Assembly: GCA_024233305.1 (NCBI GenBank)
Contig: JACKPV010000029.1
Coordinates: 124,001-188,000, forward strand
From: Verrucomicrobiales bacterium
Lineage (GTDB): Bacteria; Verrucomicrobiota; Verrucomicrobiia; Limisphaerales; J093
Direction of reading: 5' to 3'
DNA: 64,000 nucleotides
Below the pieces are notes generated by a model. The model did no database searches, was not told the DNA's origin, and saw only the letters and a program-made list of their open reading frames with translations. This document shows positions 45,058 through 55,535 of this stretch, piece after piece. The translations under genes were made by a program, and so were the position numbers. The number at the start of each line of letters is the position of its first letter. Position 1 is the first letter of the stretch.

Positions 45058-45570
45058 TCAGGCGGGCGGGCTATCGACGGGCGGTTCCGCGAGGGCGGTT
45101 CGCAGCCGGACGGCCACGTCGGCCAGGGCTTCGGGCACCACGGAGGTCCCGGCCAGGACGGGCATGAAATTGGTGTCGCCCCGCCAGCGCGGGACCACGT
45201 GGAAATGCAGATGATCCACCACGCCGGCCCCGGCGACCTGGCCGAGGTTCAGTCCCACGTTGAACCCGTCGGGCTTCATGGTGCGCTGGAGGGCGTCGAT
45301 GCAGCGGCGGGTCACCAGCATCAGATCGCGCAATTCCTCCGGGGTCAGCTCGGTCAGGTCGGCGGTCTGCTTGTAGGGAATCACCATGAGATGACCGCCG
45401 TTGTAGGGATAGCGGTTCAGCATGGCGAAACAAGTGCGCTCCCGCAGCACGACCAGGTTGGCGAGGTCATCCGACGAGGCGGCAATCCCGGCAAACAGCG
45501 ACTGGCCGTTCGGCTTGGGTTTGGGCGCCAGGATGTATTCGATCCGCCAGGGAGCATGCAGATGTTCCAT
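45058..45570 (-). CDS. HIT-family hydrolase
   Basis: A 170-residue histidine-triad protein with the core HLHFHVVPRW and upstream NRYPYNGGHLMVIPY, matching the Fhit-like bacterial branch. Members hydrolyse or transfer nucleotidyl groups, for example AP4A or adenylates. It is the first gene of the HIT-phoH-ybeY-DUF502-recO operon with a one-base gap to phoH. The exact substrate is not known. Confidence 0.9.
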   Translation of the reverse strand: MEHLHAPWRIEYILAPKPKPNGQSLFAGIAASSDDLANLVVLRERTCFAMLNRYPYNGGHLMVIPYKQTADLTELTPEELRDLMLVTRRCIDALQRTMKPDGFNVGLNLGQVAGAGVVDHLHFHVVPRWRGDTNFMPVLAGTSVVPEALADVAVRLRTALAEPPVDSPPA

Positions 45571-45617
45571 CGTTCAAACGCTAGTCACGCGTGCCGGGCC
45601 TTGTCAAAGGCGGAACC

Positions 45618-48600
45618 TCAATCCACCGCCGGCAGGCCGGGCTCCGCGCGCAACCGCGCCTTCACCGCGGCGTATTCCGTCGCCAGCGCCTTCGCCAGGA
45701 CCGCCGCCTCCGCCAGGTTGCCGGCCTTTGCCTGCGCTTCGAGGTCGGCGCTCAAGTCGCCCAGGCGGTTCGCCCCCAGATGGCGCGCGCTTCCTTTCAG
45801 ACTGTGCGCCGTCGCGTGCAGGACCTTGGCGTCCGCTGCCTGCACGGCGTCCGCCAGGCGGCCGAGCAACCCTTCCGCCGTGCGGACAAAGAGCCCCGCG
45901 AGGTGGCGTGCCGCTTCCGGTGCGAAGGATCCCAACAAGGTCGGATCGAACGAGGGCGCTTCGGTCCGTTCGTCGCCGGCGGGGGCGGCGTCCGAAGGCC
46001 TCGAACGCCCGGCGGCAACCGGCGGCGCCGCCAAGGCGGGAGCATGGCCGGCGGCGGTTGCTTCTCCCGTCGATGGCTGGGGAACGGCGGGTGGCTCGTT
46101 GGCCGGACCGGGCTCGCGCGTGGCCCACTCCGCCAACACCACCGCTGCCCGGCGCAACGCCGCATCGAGGGTCGCCCGGACCACCGGTTTGCTCAGGAAA
46201 TCGTCCATGCCCGCCTGCCGACAGCGCGCCCGGTCCTCGTCGCTGCTGTTGGCGGTGACCGCGACGATGTAGACCGGGACCGAGGTCATGCGGGCGTTTT
46301 CCCGCTCCCGGATCGCGCGGGTGGTGGCGTAGCCGTCGAGTTCGGGCATCTGGCAGTCCAGCAGGAGGACGTCGTATTGATCCCGCTCGACCTCGGCGAG
46401 CACTTCCTTTCCGTTCGCCACCGCGACGGCCCGGTGTCCGACCATCTCGAGCTGTTGGAGGGCGATTTCGCGATTGAAGTCGTTGTCCTCCGCCAGCAAC
46501 ACCCGCAGCGGGCGCCCGGCCCCCGCGCTGCCGACCGCGGCCTCCTCCCCGACCGGCTCCGAAAGCCCCGCCCGCCAGGTCTCGAGGAGCTGTCGCAAGC
46601 GGCGGGGAGAAGGCGGTTTGGGAACGCAGGGAAGCGGCTGCCCACCGCCCGCCGAGGCGAGATCCAGCCGGCAGGTCATCGAGGCAATGAGCGCCACGTG
46701 GCCGGCGCTCGAAGGCAATTCCGCCGCCAACCGCTGTCCCGGGGCGTCCGGCAGCGTTTCGTCGACCAGCGTCGCGTCGACCGGACCGCCGGACGCCAGC
46801 ACCGCGCGGGCCTCCGCGGCGTCGCCGGCTTCCTGCGCCACGCAACCCCAGTGTTCCAGCCGGCGACGCAGGACTTTCCGGGCGACCTCGTGGTCCTCGA
46901 CCAGCAGGATCCGCATGCCGGTCAGGTCGACTTCGGGACGGCGGGGCTCGGCCGCCGGCGCCAGGGCGGGACGCAGGCGCACCGTGAAGCTGAAACACGC
47001 GCCGAGTCCGGCGGCGCTCGTGACGTGAATCTGCCCGCCCATGAGCTCCGCGAGTTCCCGGCAGATGGCCAGTCCCAGACCGGTGCCGCCGTACTTCCGC
47101 GTCGTCGAACCATCGGCTTGTTCGAAGGCCTCGAAGATTCGTTTCTGCGCCTCCGCCGGGATGCCGATCCCGGTGTCCTGCACATCCACCGCGAGCACCG
47201 CCTCGTTCGCGGCGGCGGCGGCCCGGCGCACGCGCACCAGCACGTAGCCCTGGTCGGTGAACTTGATTGCGTTTGCCATCAGGTTGATGAGGATCTGCTG
47301 CAGACGGAACGGATCGCCGTGCAGCCGCGGGAGGCCCGGCTCCACGTCGCCGATCAACTCGATCCCCTTGCGCAGGGCCGATTCCGCCATGCGTTCGATG
47401 CTGTCCGCGACGATGTCCTCGGGATCGAAATCCTGGCAGTCCAGTTTCAGCGAATGCGTGGCGGCCCGCGACACTTCGATCAGGTCGTTGATCATTCGCA
47501 ACTGCCACTCGGCCTGGCGTCGCATCGCGGTGAGGATTTCCCGTTGTTCCGGTTTGATCGGGGTCGCGCCGAGCACGTCCGCGCCGGCGATGATCGTGTG
47601 CAACGGGGTGCGCAATTCGTGGGTGATGTTGCCGAGCAGCTTGCTTTTGGCCCGGGTCGAGGCCAGCGCGGCGTCCCGGGCCTGCTCGAGCTCGCGCTCG
47701 ATCTCCATCAGCTTCGTGATGTCCTTCGAGACGCCGAACGTCCCGATGATCATGCCGGCCTGGTCGCGGAACGGCATTTTCGTCGTCAGCATCCAGGTCT
47801 CGCGGCCGTCCGGCCAGGTCTCCTTCTCCGTGACCCCGAGCATGGGCTCCCCGGTGCGGATGATCCGTTGCTCGTCGTCGTAGGCCTGCCGGGCGTGCTC
47901 GGGGGAGAAGAAGTCGAAGTCGGACTTGCCCAGCACCGCCTCGGGATCCGGCGCGCCGAACCGGGCGGCCAGCGACTGGCTGCAGCGGAGGAACCGTGAG
48001 TCGCGGTCCTTGAAGTAGATGGCGTCCGGCAGGTTGTTCAGCAGCGCGGCGAAGAGATCGCGCTCGTGGGCGAGCTGCTGCTCCATCTCGTGCCGCTCGG
48101 TTTCGTCCCAGAAGATCCCCTGGAGCCCGATCACGTTCCCGTCGGCGTCCTTGAGCGGCGTCTTCAGCACATGCACATAAAGACGGGTGCCGTCGGCCCG
48201 GACGTGGCTCTCGACCTTGTCCAGCGGCTTGCCCGTGCGCATGACCTGCCGGTCATCCGCCCGGTAGGCGGCCGCCAGGTTCGGCGGGAAGAAATCCTCG
48301 TCCGTCCGGCCCAGGATGTCCCCGGGCGTCCGCCCCATGGTCTGCGCGAAGAGCGGATTGACGAAGGTGAACCGGCCCTCGGGGTCCTTGCGGAAGACGT
48401 TCTGGGGAAGGTATTCGACCAGCGAATGGTAGAGCACCTCGGAATCCCGCAAGGCCTGCTCGGTCTCCTTGCGGTCGGTGATGTCGACCACCGTGCCCTC
48501 GTAATACTCGAGGTCGCCCTGCGCATTGACCACCGATCGGGCGTTCTCCGAAATCCAGATCACCCGGCCGTCCCGTCGGCGAATCTGCGACTCGAATCCC

Positions 48601-49379
48601 ACCACCTCCCCTTGCTCGCGCATCAACCGGCCGAACGCCTCCCGGCGCCCGGGCTCCACATACAGCTCGTGGGCGATGTCGCGAATCGATGCCTTGAGTT
48701 CGTCCGGCGACGCGTAACCGTAAATCTGCGCCAACCGCGGGTTCACCTCCTGGTAGTGGCCGTCCGGGGTGGTCTGAAAGATGCCTTCGGTCGAGTTCTC
48801 GAAGATGCTGCGAAAGCGGTTCTCGGCCTCCCGGAGCATGGCCTCGGTCCGCTGGTGATCGCCCGCCTCCTCCTCGAGCCGGCGCAGGTTCCGGCGCAAC
48901 TCGAGATGGGTGACCACCTGCGAGGCCAGCATGGTCAGCGCCCGCAACTGGTCCGGCGCCAGGCGGCGCGCCCGGATGTCGATCACGCACAACGACCCCA
49001 GCGGAATCCGTTCCGGACTGAGCAGGGGCACCCCGGCGTAGAACCGGATGCCCGCCTCGCCGCGGACCCACGGATGCCCGCTGAACTCCCCTTCCTGCTG
49101 GAGATCCTCGATGATCAGCGGTTGTCCCGCCTCGACGACGCGCGTGCACAGGGCCTCGTTCCGGTCGAGCACCTGGGGGGCAATCCCCACGGTTGCCTTC
49201 AACCACACCTTTTCGGCATCCAGAAAGCCGATCACGGCCATGGGCGTGCCACAAATCTGTGCCGCGAGCCCCGTGAGTTCATCGAGCCGGCTCTCGGCGG
49301 AAACCTCGCTGACGCGGTAGTCGCGCAACGCCGCCAGCCGCCGGCGCTCCCTTTCGGCCATGGACAATCCCGGTTCCAT
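45618..49379 (-). CDS. Hybrid histidine kinase (GAF-PAS3-HisKA-HATPase-REC2-Hpt)
   Basis: A 1253-residue cytoplasmic phosphorelay protein. It has GAF about 25-165, three PAS domains at about 180-300, 310-430 and 440-560, HisKA with H587 ([10 protein letters not shown]), HATPase with N703, DTGIGI and GTGLGLAI. These are followed by receiver 1 about 822-935 (D873 in a poorly conserved DETLPD site that lacks the usual MPxxDG), receiver 2 about 958-1075 (D1008, [12 protein letters not shown]), and a C-terminal Hpt with H1192 (AHSLKGSA). There are no transmembrane helices, so it senses an internal cue. The divergent receiver 1 may be regulatory, with flow H587-D1008-H1192. The partner response regulator is not adjacent. 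Confidence 0.93.
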   Translation of the reverse strand: MEPGLSMAERERRRLAALRDYRVSEVSAESRLDELTGLAAQICGTPMAVIGFLDAEKVWLKATVGIAPQVLDRNEALCTRVVEAGQPLIIEDLQQEGEFSGHPWVRGEAGIRFYAGVPLLSPERIPLGSLCVIDIRARRLAPDQLRALTMLASQVVTHLELRRNLRRLEEEAGDHQRTEAMLREAENRFRSIFENSTEGIFQTTPDGHYQEVNPRLAQIYGYASPDELKASIRDIAHELYVEPGRREAFGRLMREQGEVVGFESQIRRRDGRVIWISENARSVVNAQGDLEYYEGTVVDITDRKETEQALRDSEVLYHSLVEYLPQNVFRKDPEGRFTFVNPLFAQTMGRTPGDILGRTDEDFFPPNLAAAYRADDRQVMRTGKPLDKVESHVRADGTRLYVHVLKTPLKDADGNVIGLQGIFWDETERHEMEQQLAHERDLFAALLNNLPDAIYFKDRDSRFLRCSQSLAARFGAPDPEAVLGKSDFDFFSPEHARQAYDDEQRIIRTGEPMLGVTEKETWPDGRETWMLTTKMPFRDQAGMIIGTFGVSKDITKLMEIERELEQARDAALASTRAKSKLLGNITHELRTPLHTIIAGADVLGATPIKPEQREILTAMRRQAEWQLRMINDLIEVSRAATHSLKLDCQDFDPEDIVADSIERMAESALRKGIELIGDVEPGLPRLHGDPFRLQQILINLMANAIKFTDQGYVLVRVRRAAAAANEAVLAVDVQDTGIGIPAEAQKRIFEAFEQADGSTTRKYGGTGLGLAICRELAELMGGQIHVTSAAGLGACFSFTVRLRPALAPAAEPRRPEVDLTGMRILLVEDHEVARKVLRRRLEHWGCVAQEAGDAAEARAVLASGGPVDATLVDETLPDAPGQRLAAELPSSAGHVALIASMTCRLDLASAGGGQPLPCVPKPPSPRRLRQLLETWRAGLSEPVGEEAAVGSAGAGRPLRVLLAEDNDFNREIALQQLEMVGHRAVAVANGKEVLAEVERDQYDVLLLDCQMPELDGYATTRAIRERENARMTSVPVYIVAVTANSSDEDRARCRQAGMDDFLSKPVVRATLDAALRRAAVVLAEWATREPGPANEPPAVPQPSTGEATAAGHAPALAAPPVAAGRSRPSDAAPAGDERTEAPSFDPTLLGSFAPEAARHLAGLFVRTAEGLLGRLADAVQAADAKVLHATAHSLKGSARHLGANRLGDLSADLEAQAKAGNLAEAAVLAKALATEYAAVKARLRAEPGLPAVD

Positions 49380-49514
49380 ATCACAAGCAAACCGCCTCCA
49401 TCATCCGACCGACCGTGCCGGCGTGCAACGCTCTTTCCATCCGCGGGCGGCGCGCGGTTGCCGCCGCGCTTTCGGCGCTTGACGATCCCGCCGGACGCTG
49501 CGGCTAATCAGGCC

Positions 49515-49892
49515 ATGGAAACGCGCGCCCCGCGCATGGACAAATGGCTTTGGGCGGTCCGGCTCTACAAGACCCGCGGCCTGGCGGCCACCGCCTGCCT
49601 CGCCGGTCACGTCAAGGTGGAGGGACAACGGGTCAAGCCCGCCCGCCCCGTGCGTTCCGGCGAAGTGGTCGAGGCGCGCGTCGGGGTGGTCACCCGCACC
49701 GTACGCGTGCTCGAACCCCTCGACCGCCGCGTCGGGCCGAAGGTGGTCGGGCGCTTCATCGAAGACCTGACCCCGGCCGTGGAGTACGAGAAACAGCGCG
49801 CGCCCCGGCTCGAACCGGTCTTTCATCGCCCCAAGGGAACCGGTCGTCCCACCAAGAAAGACCGGCGCCTGCTCGACTCAATCCAGCCCTGA
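49515..49892 (+). CDS. hslR: S4-domain RNA-binding protein (Hsp15-like)
   Basis: The 125-residue basic protein has the S4 fold MDKWLWAVRLYKTRGLA...GHVKVEGQRVKPARPV, followed by a short basic tail, as in HslR/Hsp15. Hsp15 binds 50S subunits carrying stalled nascent chains and helps recycle them. ATG 49515 gives a seven-residue leader; ATG 49536 starts right at MDKWLW. It is convergent with argF, with 13 bases between stops. Confidence 0.88.
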   Translation: METRAPRMDKWLWAVRLYKTRGLAATACLAGHVKVEGQRVKPARPVRSGEVVEARVGVVTRTVRVLEPLDRRVGPKVVGRFIEDLTPAVEYEKQRAPRLEPVFHRPKGTGRPTKKDRRLLDSIQP

Positions 49893-49905
49893 CCCGGTCG
49901 GTGCG

Positions 49906-50802
49906 TCAGGTGACCAGCCACTCCAGGATCGCCTTCTGCACGTGCAGGCGATTCTCCGCCTGATCGAAGATCGTTGCCGCGTGCGTCTCGAAGGTCGATT
50001 CGGCGATCTCCTTCCCCCGGTAGGCCGGGAGACAGTGCATCACCAATGCGCCGGGATTCGCGCGGGCCACGGTCTCGTCGTCGATCTGGTAGCCGGTGAG
50101 TTCCTGCAGCCGGTGCGCGGCCTCCGCCTCCCGCCCCATCGAAACCCAGACATCCGTATACAGCACGTCGGCGCCGCGCGAGGCCGCTGCCACGTCCTCC
50201 GTCACCATGACCTCGACGCCCGCGCGCGCGAGCACGTCGGCAAACGGCTGATAGGCCCGGGGCGCCGCCACGCGCAGGTGGAATCCCAGCCGGGCCGCGG
50301 CAAACACCCAGGACGTGGGCACGTTGCACGCGCCGTCCCCGATGAACGTCACCGTGCGTCCCGCGAGATCGCCCAACTTCTCCTGGATGGTGAACAAATC
50401 CGTCAGGATCTGGCACGGATGCTCGGTATCAGTCAGTGCGTTGACGGTGGGAATGCGGGAGAACTCGGCGAACTCCTCGACCTCGCTCTGGCCGTACGTC
50501 CGGATGATCGCGCCATGCACCATGCGTCCCAGCACGCGGGCCGTGTCCTTGACGGGCTCGCCGCGACCCAGCTGGATGTCGCCCGCATTCAGAAACAGGG
50601 GACGGCCGCCGAGTTCGTGGACCCCAACCTCGAAGGACACGCGCGTGCGGGTGGAGGCCTTGGCAAAGATCATGGCCCAGGTCTGGCCGGCCAGCGGCCG
50701 TTGCGAGGTCACGCCCCGTTCCCGCTTCCAGACCGCGGACCGGGCGAGGATCAATTCGATGTCTTCACGCGACATCGATTCGATGCTGAGCAGATGTTTC
50801 AT
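49906..50802 (-). CDS. argF: Ornithine carbamoyltransferase
   Basis: ArgF makes citrulline from ornithine and carbamoyl phosphate in arginine synthesis. The carbamoyl-phosphate motif STRTR, the HPCQ(I)LTDL segment and the HCLPAYRG motif are all present. At 298 residues it is normal. ATG 50802 was chosen because MKHLLSIESM matches family N-termini. It stands alone on the minus strand with about 175 bases to the upstream DHH gene, while argA lies 8 kb to the left. Confidence 0.95.
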   Translation of the reverse strand: MKHLLSIESMSREDIELILARSAVWKRERGVTSQRPLAGQTWAMIFAKASTRTRVSFEVGVHELGGRPLFLNAGDIQLGRGEPVKDTARVLGRMVHGAIIRTYGQSEVEEFAEFSRIPTVNALTDTEHPCQILTDLFTIQEKLGDLAGRTVTFIGDGACNVPTSWVFAAARLGFHLRVAAPRAYQPFADVLARAGVEVMVTEDVAAASRGADVLYTDVWVSMGREAEAAHRLQELTGYQIDDETVARANPGALVMHCLPAYRGKEIAESTFETHAATIFDQAENRLHVQKAILEWLVT

Positions 50803-50979
50803 ACCGTCTTTCAATACCCCTTCCGCCAACGACGGAATGGGAAAGCGCCAGCTTATACGGTCCGGAGCAGGTCCTTGTCCATTGATTTATCGTGAATTTT
50901 CGCGCGGTGCCGGCGCGGGAAGACCCGTGCCCGGCGCCCCTTCGTCTTCATCAGTGGTGCTCGATCCGAACGCCCCCGC

Positions 50980-52044
50980 TCAGCGTTTGAACGGTTTCCA
51001 GAAGCCGGCCTTGGCCGACATCCGCAGCCGCTTGACCAGGCGGAGTTGCAGGGTGTGTTCCCACTGTTCCCAAACCGGTTCCGGTTCGGCGGGCCCGATG
51101 GGCAGGCTGCCGCCGGCGATGGTCTGATGGCCGCCCGCCTGGTTCCGCTTCTCGAAGATGTCGCGCAGGATTTCGCCGGCTTGAACGTCCTGCCGGTTCG
51201 TGCGCAGGGACACATGCAAACGCCCCTTGTAGCGTCCGGTGCAGAAGGACCAGTTGACCTGGTCGTAGGTCAGCAGAAAATCCGCCATCTGGGCCACGAG
51301 ATCCGGGTTCTTGACCTCTCCGAGGTGGGCCACCACCAGCTGACGATACTTTTCGGCCTCCCGGATGCAGCGGCCCAGCGTGACAAAAAAGCTCTTCGTC
51401 CGCGGCGGATTTTGAATTCGCGCCAACAGCTTCATGTCGCTGTGGTGCAGCACATCGAGATACGTGCGCACCACGTCCGGCCGCCCGGCGCGATAGAGAT
51501 CCTGCGTGTCCGACAGGATGCCGTAAGCCAGCGCGGTCGCCAGCTTCATGGGCAGGTCGAGGCCGGCCTGCAACAGGGCCTGCGCGAGGATCACACAGGT
51601 GGCGCCGCAGCCGGTGTCAACGACGGTCAGATCCGCGAGCGGGCCGTTGTTGGGGGTGTGCTGGTCGATGACGATGGTGGCCCGGCGGTTGCCCGGCCAG
51701 GGGTTGTTGCGGAAGTTGGGCTGGGTGTCGACCAGCGCCACCTGTTTGTAGCGCTTGAGATCGGTCTTGTGGAGCCGGTTTATCGGGATCTTCAACAGGT
51801 TGACCATCGCCCGGTTCTCGGTGCGCCCGATGATCCCCCGGTAGGCGATCCGGCTCTCGATGTCGAACTTCTGCTTCGCCAGATAGTACAGCGCGTAGGC
51901 AGCGGCGAGGGCGTCCGGGTCGGGATAGTCGTGCGGCAGGATCAGCAACGGCGAAAGTTCCCGCTTGCGGACCTGGAGATATTCCAGCAACCGGGCTCCG
52001 TGGCCGACGGAATCCAGGGGCGGCGACTCGATTACTTCAGGCAT
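50980..52044 (-). CDS. DHH-family phosphoesterase with variant DQH motif
   Basis: The 354-residue protein has the DHH-superfamily pattern: HDYPDPDALAAA, VDTQP, GILSDTQD and a C-terminal DHHA1-like GGHQTIAGG. This resembles NrnA/Rec-like enzymes that degrade nano-RNA, pAp or cyclic dinucleotides. The usual DHH triplet is DQH here (VIDQHTPN), a swap of one metal ligand seen in some subfamilies but worth checking. Cyclic-dinucleotide or oligoribonuclease activity is inferred from family only. Confidence 0.85.
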   Translation of the reverse strand: MPEVIESPPLDSVGHGARLLEYLQVRKRELSPLLILPHDYPDPDALAAAYALYYLAKQKFDIESRIAYRGIIGRTENRAMVNLLKIPINRLHKTDLKRYKQVALVDTQPNFRNNPWPGNRRATIVIDQHTPNNGPLADLTVVDTGCGATCVILAQALLQAGLDLPMKLATALAYGILSDTQDLYRAGRPDVVRTYLDVLHHSDMKLLARIQNPPRTKSFFVTLGRCIREAEKYRQLVVAHLGEVKNPDLVAQMADFLLTYDQVNWSFCTGRYKGRLHVSLRTNRQDVQAGEILRDIFEKRNQAGGHQTIAGGSLPIGPAEPEPVWEQWEHTLQLRLVKRLRMSAKAGFWKPFKR

Positions 52045-52379
52045 GGCGACCGGAAACGGCTTCCGAGGCCGGTGGCGCGAGGACCGACGGCAAGGGGGCG
52101 CGTGCTCAAGCGAACGGGGGGATGGGTTGCGACCGCGACGGGCGGGAATGGCAGCAACCGGGTGAGGCGCGTCTCACGCGAGCGATCCGGCTCCCAGTCT
52201 CCCTGTGCCGGCTTCTCCCACGCGCAAAAGTCCACCAAACCTTGGGCTCAGCAATTTCATTGCCCGGCGAACATAGACACGCCATCGCCTTACCGCAAGC
52301 ATGGCGTTGGCCCGGGAACGGGCGGGTCGGCGTGCCGGAAGGCGGGGCCCGCGGCGGGTGACCACCGGGCGGCCGGGGT
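52045..52379. other. 335-bp gap without a recognisable gene
   Basis: The gap lies between the DHH gene start and the end of the type II secretion F-like gene. Small frames are Arg/Pro-rich noise. I see no RNA gene, repeat or clear promoter motif, although the promoter of the DHH gene should be here. Confidence 0.5.
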
Positions 52380-53378
52380 TCAAAAGTTACTCAGCAGATT
52401 GCCGTAGTAGCCCACCCAGAAATTCACGATGGCGAACGCCAGCAGGACGAGGATGATCAGATAGATGATCCGGGGCAGCCACATGGCCAGGGTCTTGAGG
52501 AGCCGGTGCGCCTGGTGCCGGTAGGTCTTCAGGAGATACTCGAGTTGCTGATCCAGCTGACCGCTCACCTCGCCCGTGCAATACATGCTGACAAACGTCT
52601 CGGGAAAGGCGCGCGTCGCGGCAATCGCCTCGCCCGGCGTGGCGCCGCCTTCGATGTCGCGACGCGCCCGGGCAATCGCCCGGCGCAGGCGTGGTGAACC
52701 GCTGGCATCGGTGGCCAGTTCCCAGGCGGCGACGACATTGACCCCGGCGTTGAGCAGGGCGCTCAGGGCCAGGGTCGTCCGGGACAGCGCCACGGCCTGC
52801 CGTGCCTTGCCGACGACCGGCACGCGGTGGAAGGCCAGTTCCAGGAAGGAACGCCACCATTCCGCCCGCCGTCCCTGTCCGAGATAGAACAGCCCCAGCA
52901 GCACGCCCGCCACCACCGCCAGCTGGGTGAGCTTGGGCAGGAGGAAGCCGCGGAGGTCGCCCTCCGTCACGACCCGGACCAGGGCACCCGGCGGAAACAC
53001 CACGAACGCCACGAACAAGGTCAGCAGGGGCCAGCCCAGATCCTGCAACATCTCGCGGGCGAGTTGGGAGCGTTCCCGGTAGTAGTCCGAGAGGATCAGG
53101 CAACATTCGTCGATCCGGCCGCTCTGTTCGCCCGCCGCCAGCAGCGCGCTGTCAAAGCCGGGCAACCAGCGCCCCGTGGCCGCGAGCGCGGTGGACAGCG
53201 ACTCGCCCTGGTCCAGGTAGTACAAGGCCCGGGTCAGCGGCTTGCGAAAGGAGGCACTGCCGGCGGCGTCGCGGAGGGTCTTGATGGCCTTGGGCAGCGG
53301 CAAGCCCGCCTGCAACATGTGCGCGAGCTGATGGTAGAACTCGGCGAACCGATCCAGCTGACCCGGGGTGACGATCAT
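52380..53378 (-). CDS. Type II secretion F/PilC-like inner-membrane protein
   Basis: A 332-residue protein with two T2SF repeats: HQLAHMLQAGLPLPKAI...ALLAAGEQSGRI and LSALLNAGVNVVAAWELA...MYCTGEVSGQLDQQLEYL. Membrane helices lie at about 115-135, 148-166 and 308-327. GspF/PilC proteins are the platform for pseudopilus or pilus assembly. It is shorter than PilC (about 400) because the N-terminal extension is missing. The start overlaps the GH172 stop by four bases. No ATPase or pseudopilin gene is nearby, making it an orphan in this locus. Confidence 0.88.
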   Translation of the reverse strand: MIVTPGQLDRFAEFYHQLAHMLQAGLPLPKAIKTLRDAAGSASFRKPLTRALYYLDQGESLSTALAATGRWLPGFDSALLAAGEQSGRIDECCLILSDYYRERSQLAREMLQDLGWPLLTLFVAFVVFPPGALVRVVTEGDLRGFLLPKLTQLAVVAGVLLGLFYLGQGRRAEWWRSFLELAFHRVPVVGKARQAVALSRTTLALSALLNAGVNVVAAWELATDASGSPRLRRAIARARRDIEGGATPGEAIAATRAFPETFVSMYCTGEVSGQLDQQLEYLLKTYRHQAHRLLKTLAMWLPRIIYLIILVLLAFAIVNFWVGYYGNLLSNF

Positions 53379-55411
53379 GGACGGGGTTCGAGCTTTACGT
53401 AATCGAGACCGAACATGTGGGCCTTCACCGCCTTCTCGTTGGCGCCGAGGACCTCGACGGTGAACCGGTTGTCGCCGGCGGGCAGTTGCGCCTCGCCAAG
53501 TTCCACTTCGCCCGTGGGCACGACGCCGGGATTGAAGAAGTCCATTGCTTCACCCGCAGGTTGACCGTTCAACGAGAGCTTCATCACGCCATAATCGATG
53601 GCCTTGGTGAACTGGGCTTTGATGGCATAGCGCCCGGGAGCGGAGACCGGCAACGCCAGTTCGAGCACGTCGCCCGGCTTGGCCCCGGTCCACCACAGAT
53701 GGGCATCCCCGCTCCAGCGTCCCTCGAACATGGCCATGTCCTGCACCTGCGGCATGCCGCCGGTCTTCCGCAGCACCTTCATCTGCTCGCCCTCCAACGC
53801 CCCCGGGGCCCGCCATGTTTGCAGCAGGCTCTCGTCCCAGTATCCCGCGCGCTCGTCGACCCCGGCGGCGGCGTAAGGGTCCTTGCCGCCCGGCATCTGA
53901 TACCAGTAGACCGTCGCGGCGTAGAGCGTGGGCCGGGTGTTCGGATAGTACTTTTCGATGTAACCCTGGAAGGACCGCTGGAAGGGGAGGTTGTCCGTGA
54001 TGTGCCAGCGGTTTACCGACACATGCCCCTTGTTGTTCATCGAAATCGTCTGGTTGTGGTAGGCGTTCTCGAAGGGGGTCGGGTTGCACCAGGCGTAGCC
54101 GAAGTAGTCCTCGGATCCGGTGCCGATGGTGGACGGGAACGGCTCGCCATCGACGTGGAATTTCTCGTCGCCTTCCCCCCACCAGCCGCCCTTCGGATTC
54201 CAAACGTGCAGGTTCACCCCGACCAACCGGCCGCGGCCCGCGGTGGAAAGCAGGGTCCAGTCGATGGCCTTGCGCTCCGGCTCCGGCGGCAGCCATGCGT
54301 CCCGATGCCACTTCGCGTGGAAGCGCGCCAGGGTTCCGGGATCGCCGGACACCGGGGCATGCTCGATTTCCAAAATGATGGGCCGTGCCGGGCCGCCGTC
54401 GTTGCCGATGGTGATCTCCGCCTGGCGCGCGAAGGGCATGTACCAGTTGGCATACCACCAGCCGTCCTCCGTCAAACCCGCCGGCAGGGAACGATAGGGA
54501 TTGGCTCCCGCCGCCGTGCCGAAGAAGTCGCCCAGCGGCGACCACACGGAGGGCTGCGCCTCGCCATCCCACCGAATCCGGAGGGTGTGCTCGCGCAACA
54601 CCACGCGGTCCGCCGGGGATTCCGGCAGCTCGATCTTCACGCGGAGGCCCGTAATCGCGCGGGGCCCGGAAATCCCCACCATGTGCTCGCCGCCGTCACG
54701 GACGGCGAACTGATGGCGTTCGACCGTGGCCCCCTGGCGGGGCAGGTCGAAACGATACGGTCCCGGCTGCGCGAGAATGGTGTTCGCCCGGTCCAGCGCG
54801 GCCTTTTCGTCGTCGGTGAGACCGGGTTTGAACGTGGGCACCTGCGTTCCCTCGGGGAAGGTGGTGTAGACGAACTGGTAGTAGGCGCCCCACCCCTGGT
54901 CGGCCACGATCTTGCAGGACTTCGCGTAGGGTATGGGCGTGTAGTTGTTCCAGCCCATCGCCACGGTGTGCACTAGGGCGGACCGGGTGAACGGTTCGGT
55001 GCTCCCGTCGAACCAGGCCTTGAACGGCAGGTCGAGCACGGGCGTTTCGGCGTCATCCAGGAACAGGCGGACGTGGCCCTGCTCCGGGCGGGCGGACCAG
55101 ATCCGCCAGAGGCAGCCGGGGCCCTGCATTTCGGCGATCACAACCGAATCCCCCTCGCGCCGAATGAAGCCGCCGCCATCGCCGTTCGCATCCCAGCCTT
55201 CGTACCGTCCCGTCGTTGCGTCGTAGCGACTCGCCCGATCGTAGCTGGACCACTGGGCGCAGGTTTCGCCCGGGGACGGCGGCACAGCGAGGGCCGGGAG
55301 ATCGACGAGGCGGTTGACCAGGTCGACATAGGTCCATTTCTGGGCGGCGTGACCGACGGACGCGGCGCCCAGCAGCAGCAGGGCAACGGGGACGGCAGGG
55401 ATTCGTTTCAT
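53375..55411 (-). CDS. DUF2961 protein, glycoside hydrolase family 172-like
   Basis: A 678-residue exported protein. A signal peptide (MKRIPAVPVALLLLGAASVGHAA) is followed by a DUF2961 jelly-roll domain with YEGWDANGDGGGFIRREGD, EMQGPGCLWRIWSA, MPFARQAEITI and GSEDYFGYAWC...AYHNQTI. Family members now classed as GH172 act on fructofuranosides or arabinofuranosides. The C-terminal 150 residues look like an added beta-sandwich, probably sugar-binding. ATG 55411 starts right at the signal peptide. It is translationally coupled by ATGA to the T2SF-like gene. Confidence 0.85.
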   Translation of the reverse strand: MKRIPAVPVALLLLGAASVGHAAQKWTYVDLVNRLVDLPALAVPPSPGETCAQWSSYDRASRYDATTGRYEGWDANGDGGGFIRREGDSVVIAEMQGPGCLWRIWSARPEQGHVRLFLDDAETPVLDLPFKAWFDGSTEPFTRSALVHTVAMGWNNYTPIPYAKSCKIVADQGWGAYYQFVYTTFPEGTQVPTFKPGLTDDEKAALDRANTILAQPGPYRFDLPRQGATVERHQFAVRDGGEHMVGISGPRAITGLRVKIELPESPADRVVLREHTLRIRWDGEAQPSVWSPLGDFFGTAAGANPYRSLPAGLTEDGWWYANWYMPFARQAEITIGNDGGPARPIILEIEHAPVSGDPGTLARFHAKWHRDAWLPPEPERKAIDWTLLSTAGRGRLVGVNLHVWNPKGGWWGEGDEKFHVDGEPFPSTIGTGSEDYFGYAWCNPTPFENAYHNQTISMNNKGHVSVNRWHITDNLPFQRSFQGYIEKYYPNTRPTLYAATVYWYQMPGGKDPYAAAGVDERAGYWDESLLQTWRAPGALEGEQMKVLRKTGGMPQVQDMAMFEGRWSGDAHLWWTGAKPGDVLELALPVSAPGRYAIKAQFTKAIDYGVMKLSLNGQPAGEAMDFFNPGVVPTGEVELGEAQLPAGDNRFTVEVLGANEKAVKAHMFGLDYVKLEPRP

Positions 55412-55535
55412 GACAATCGGTTCCACATGGAGCGGGGCCATTAGGCGGCGGGTCCCCGCGGTTTGGCAATCGGAAAGCGGCTTGCCCGCGGAAGTCGCAA
55501 AGCGGGGCCGGGGGAACCGGGTGACCCGCCCCGGG

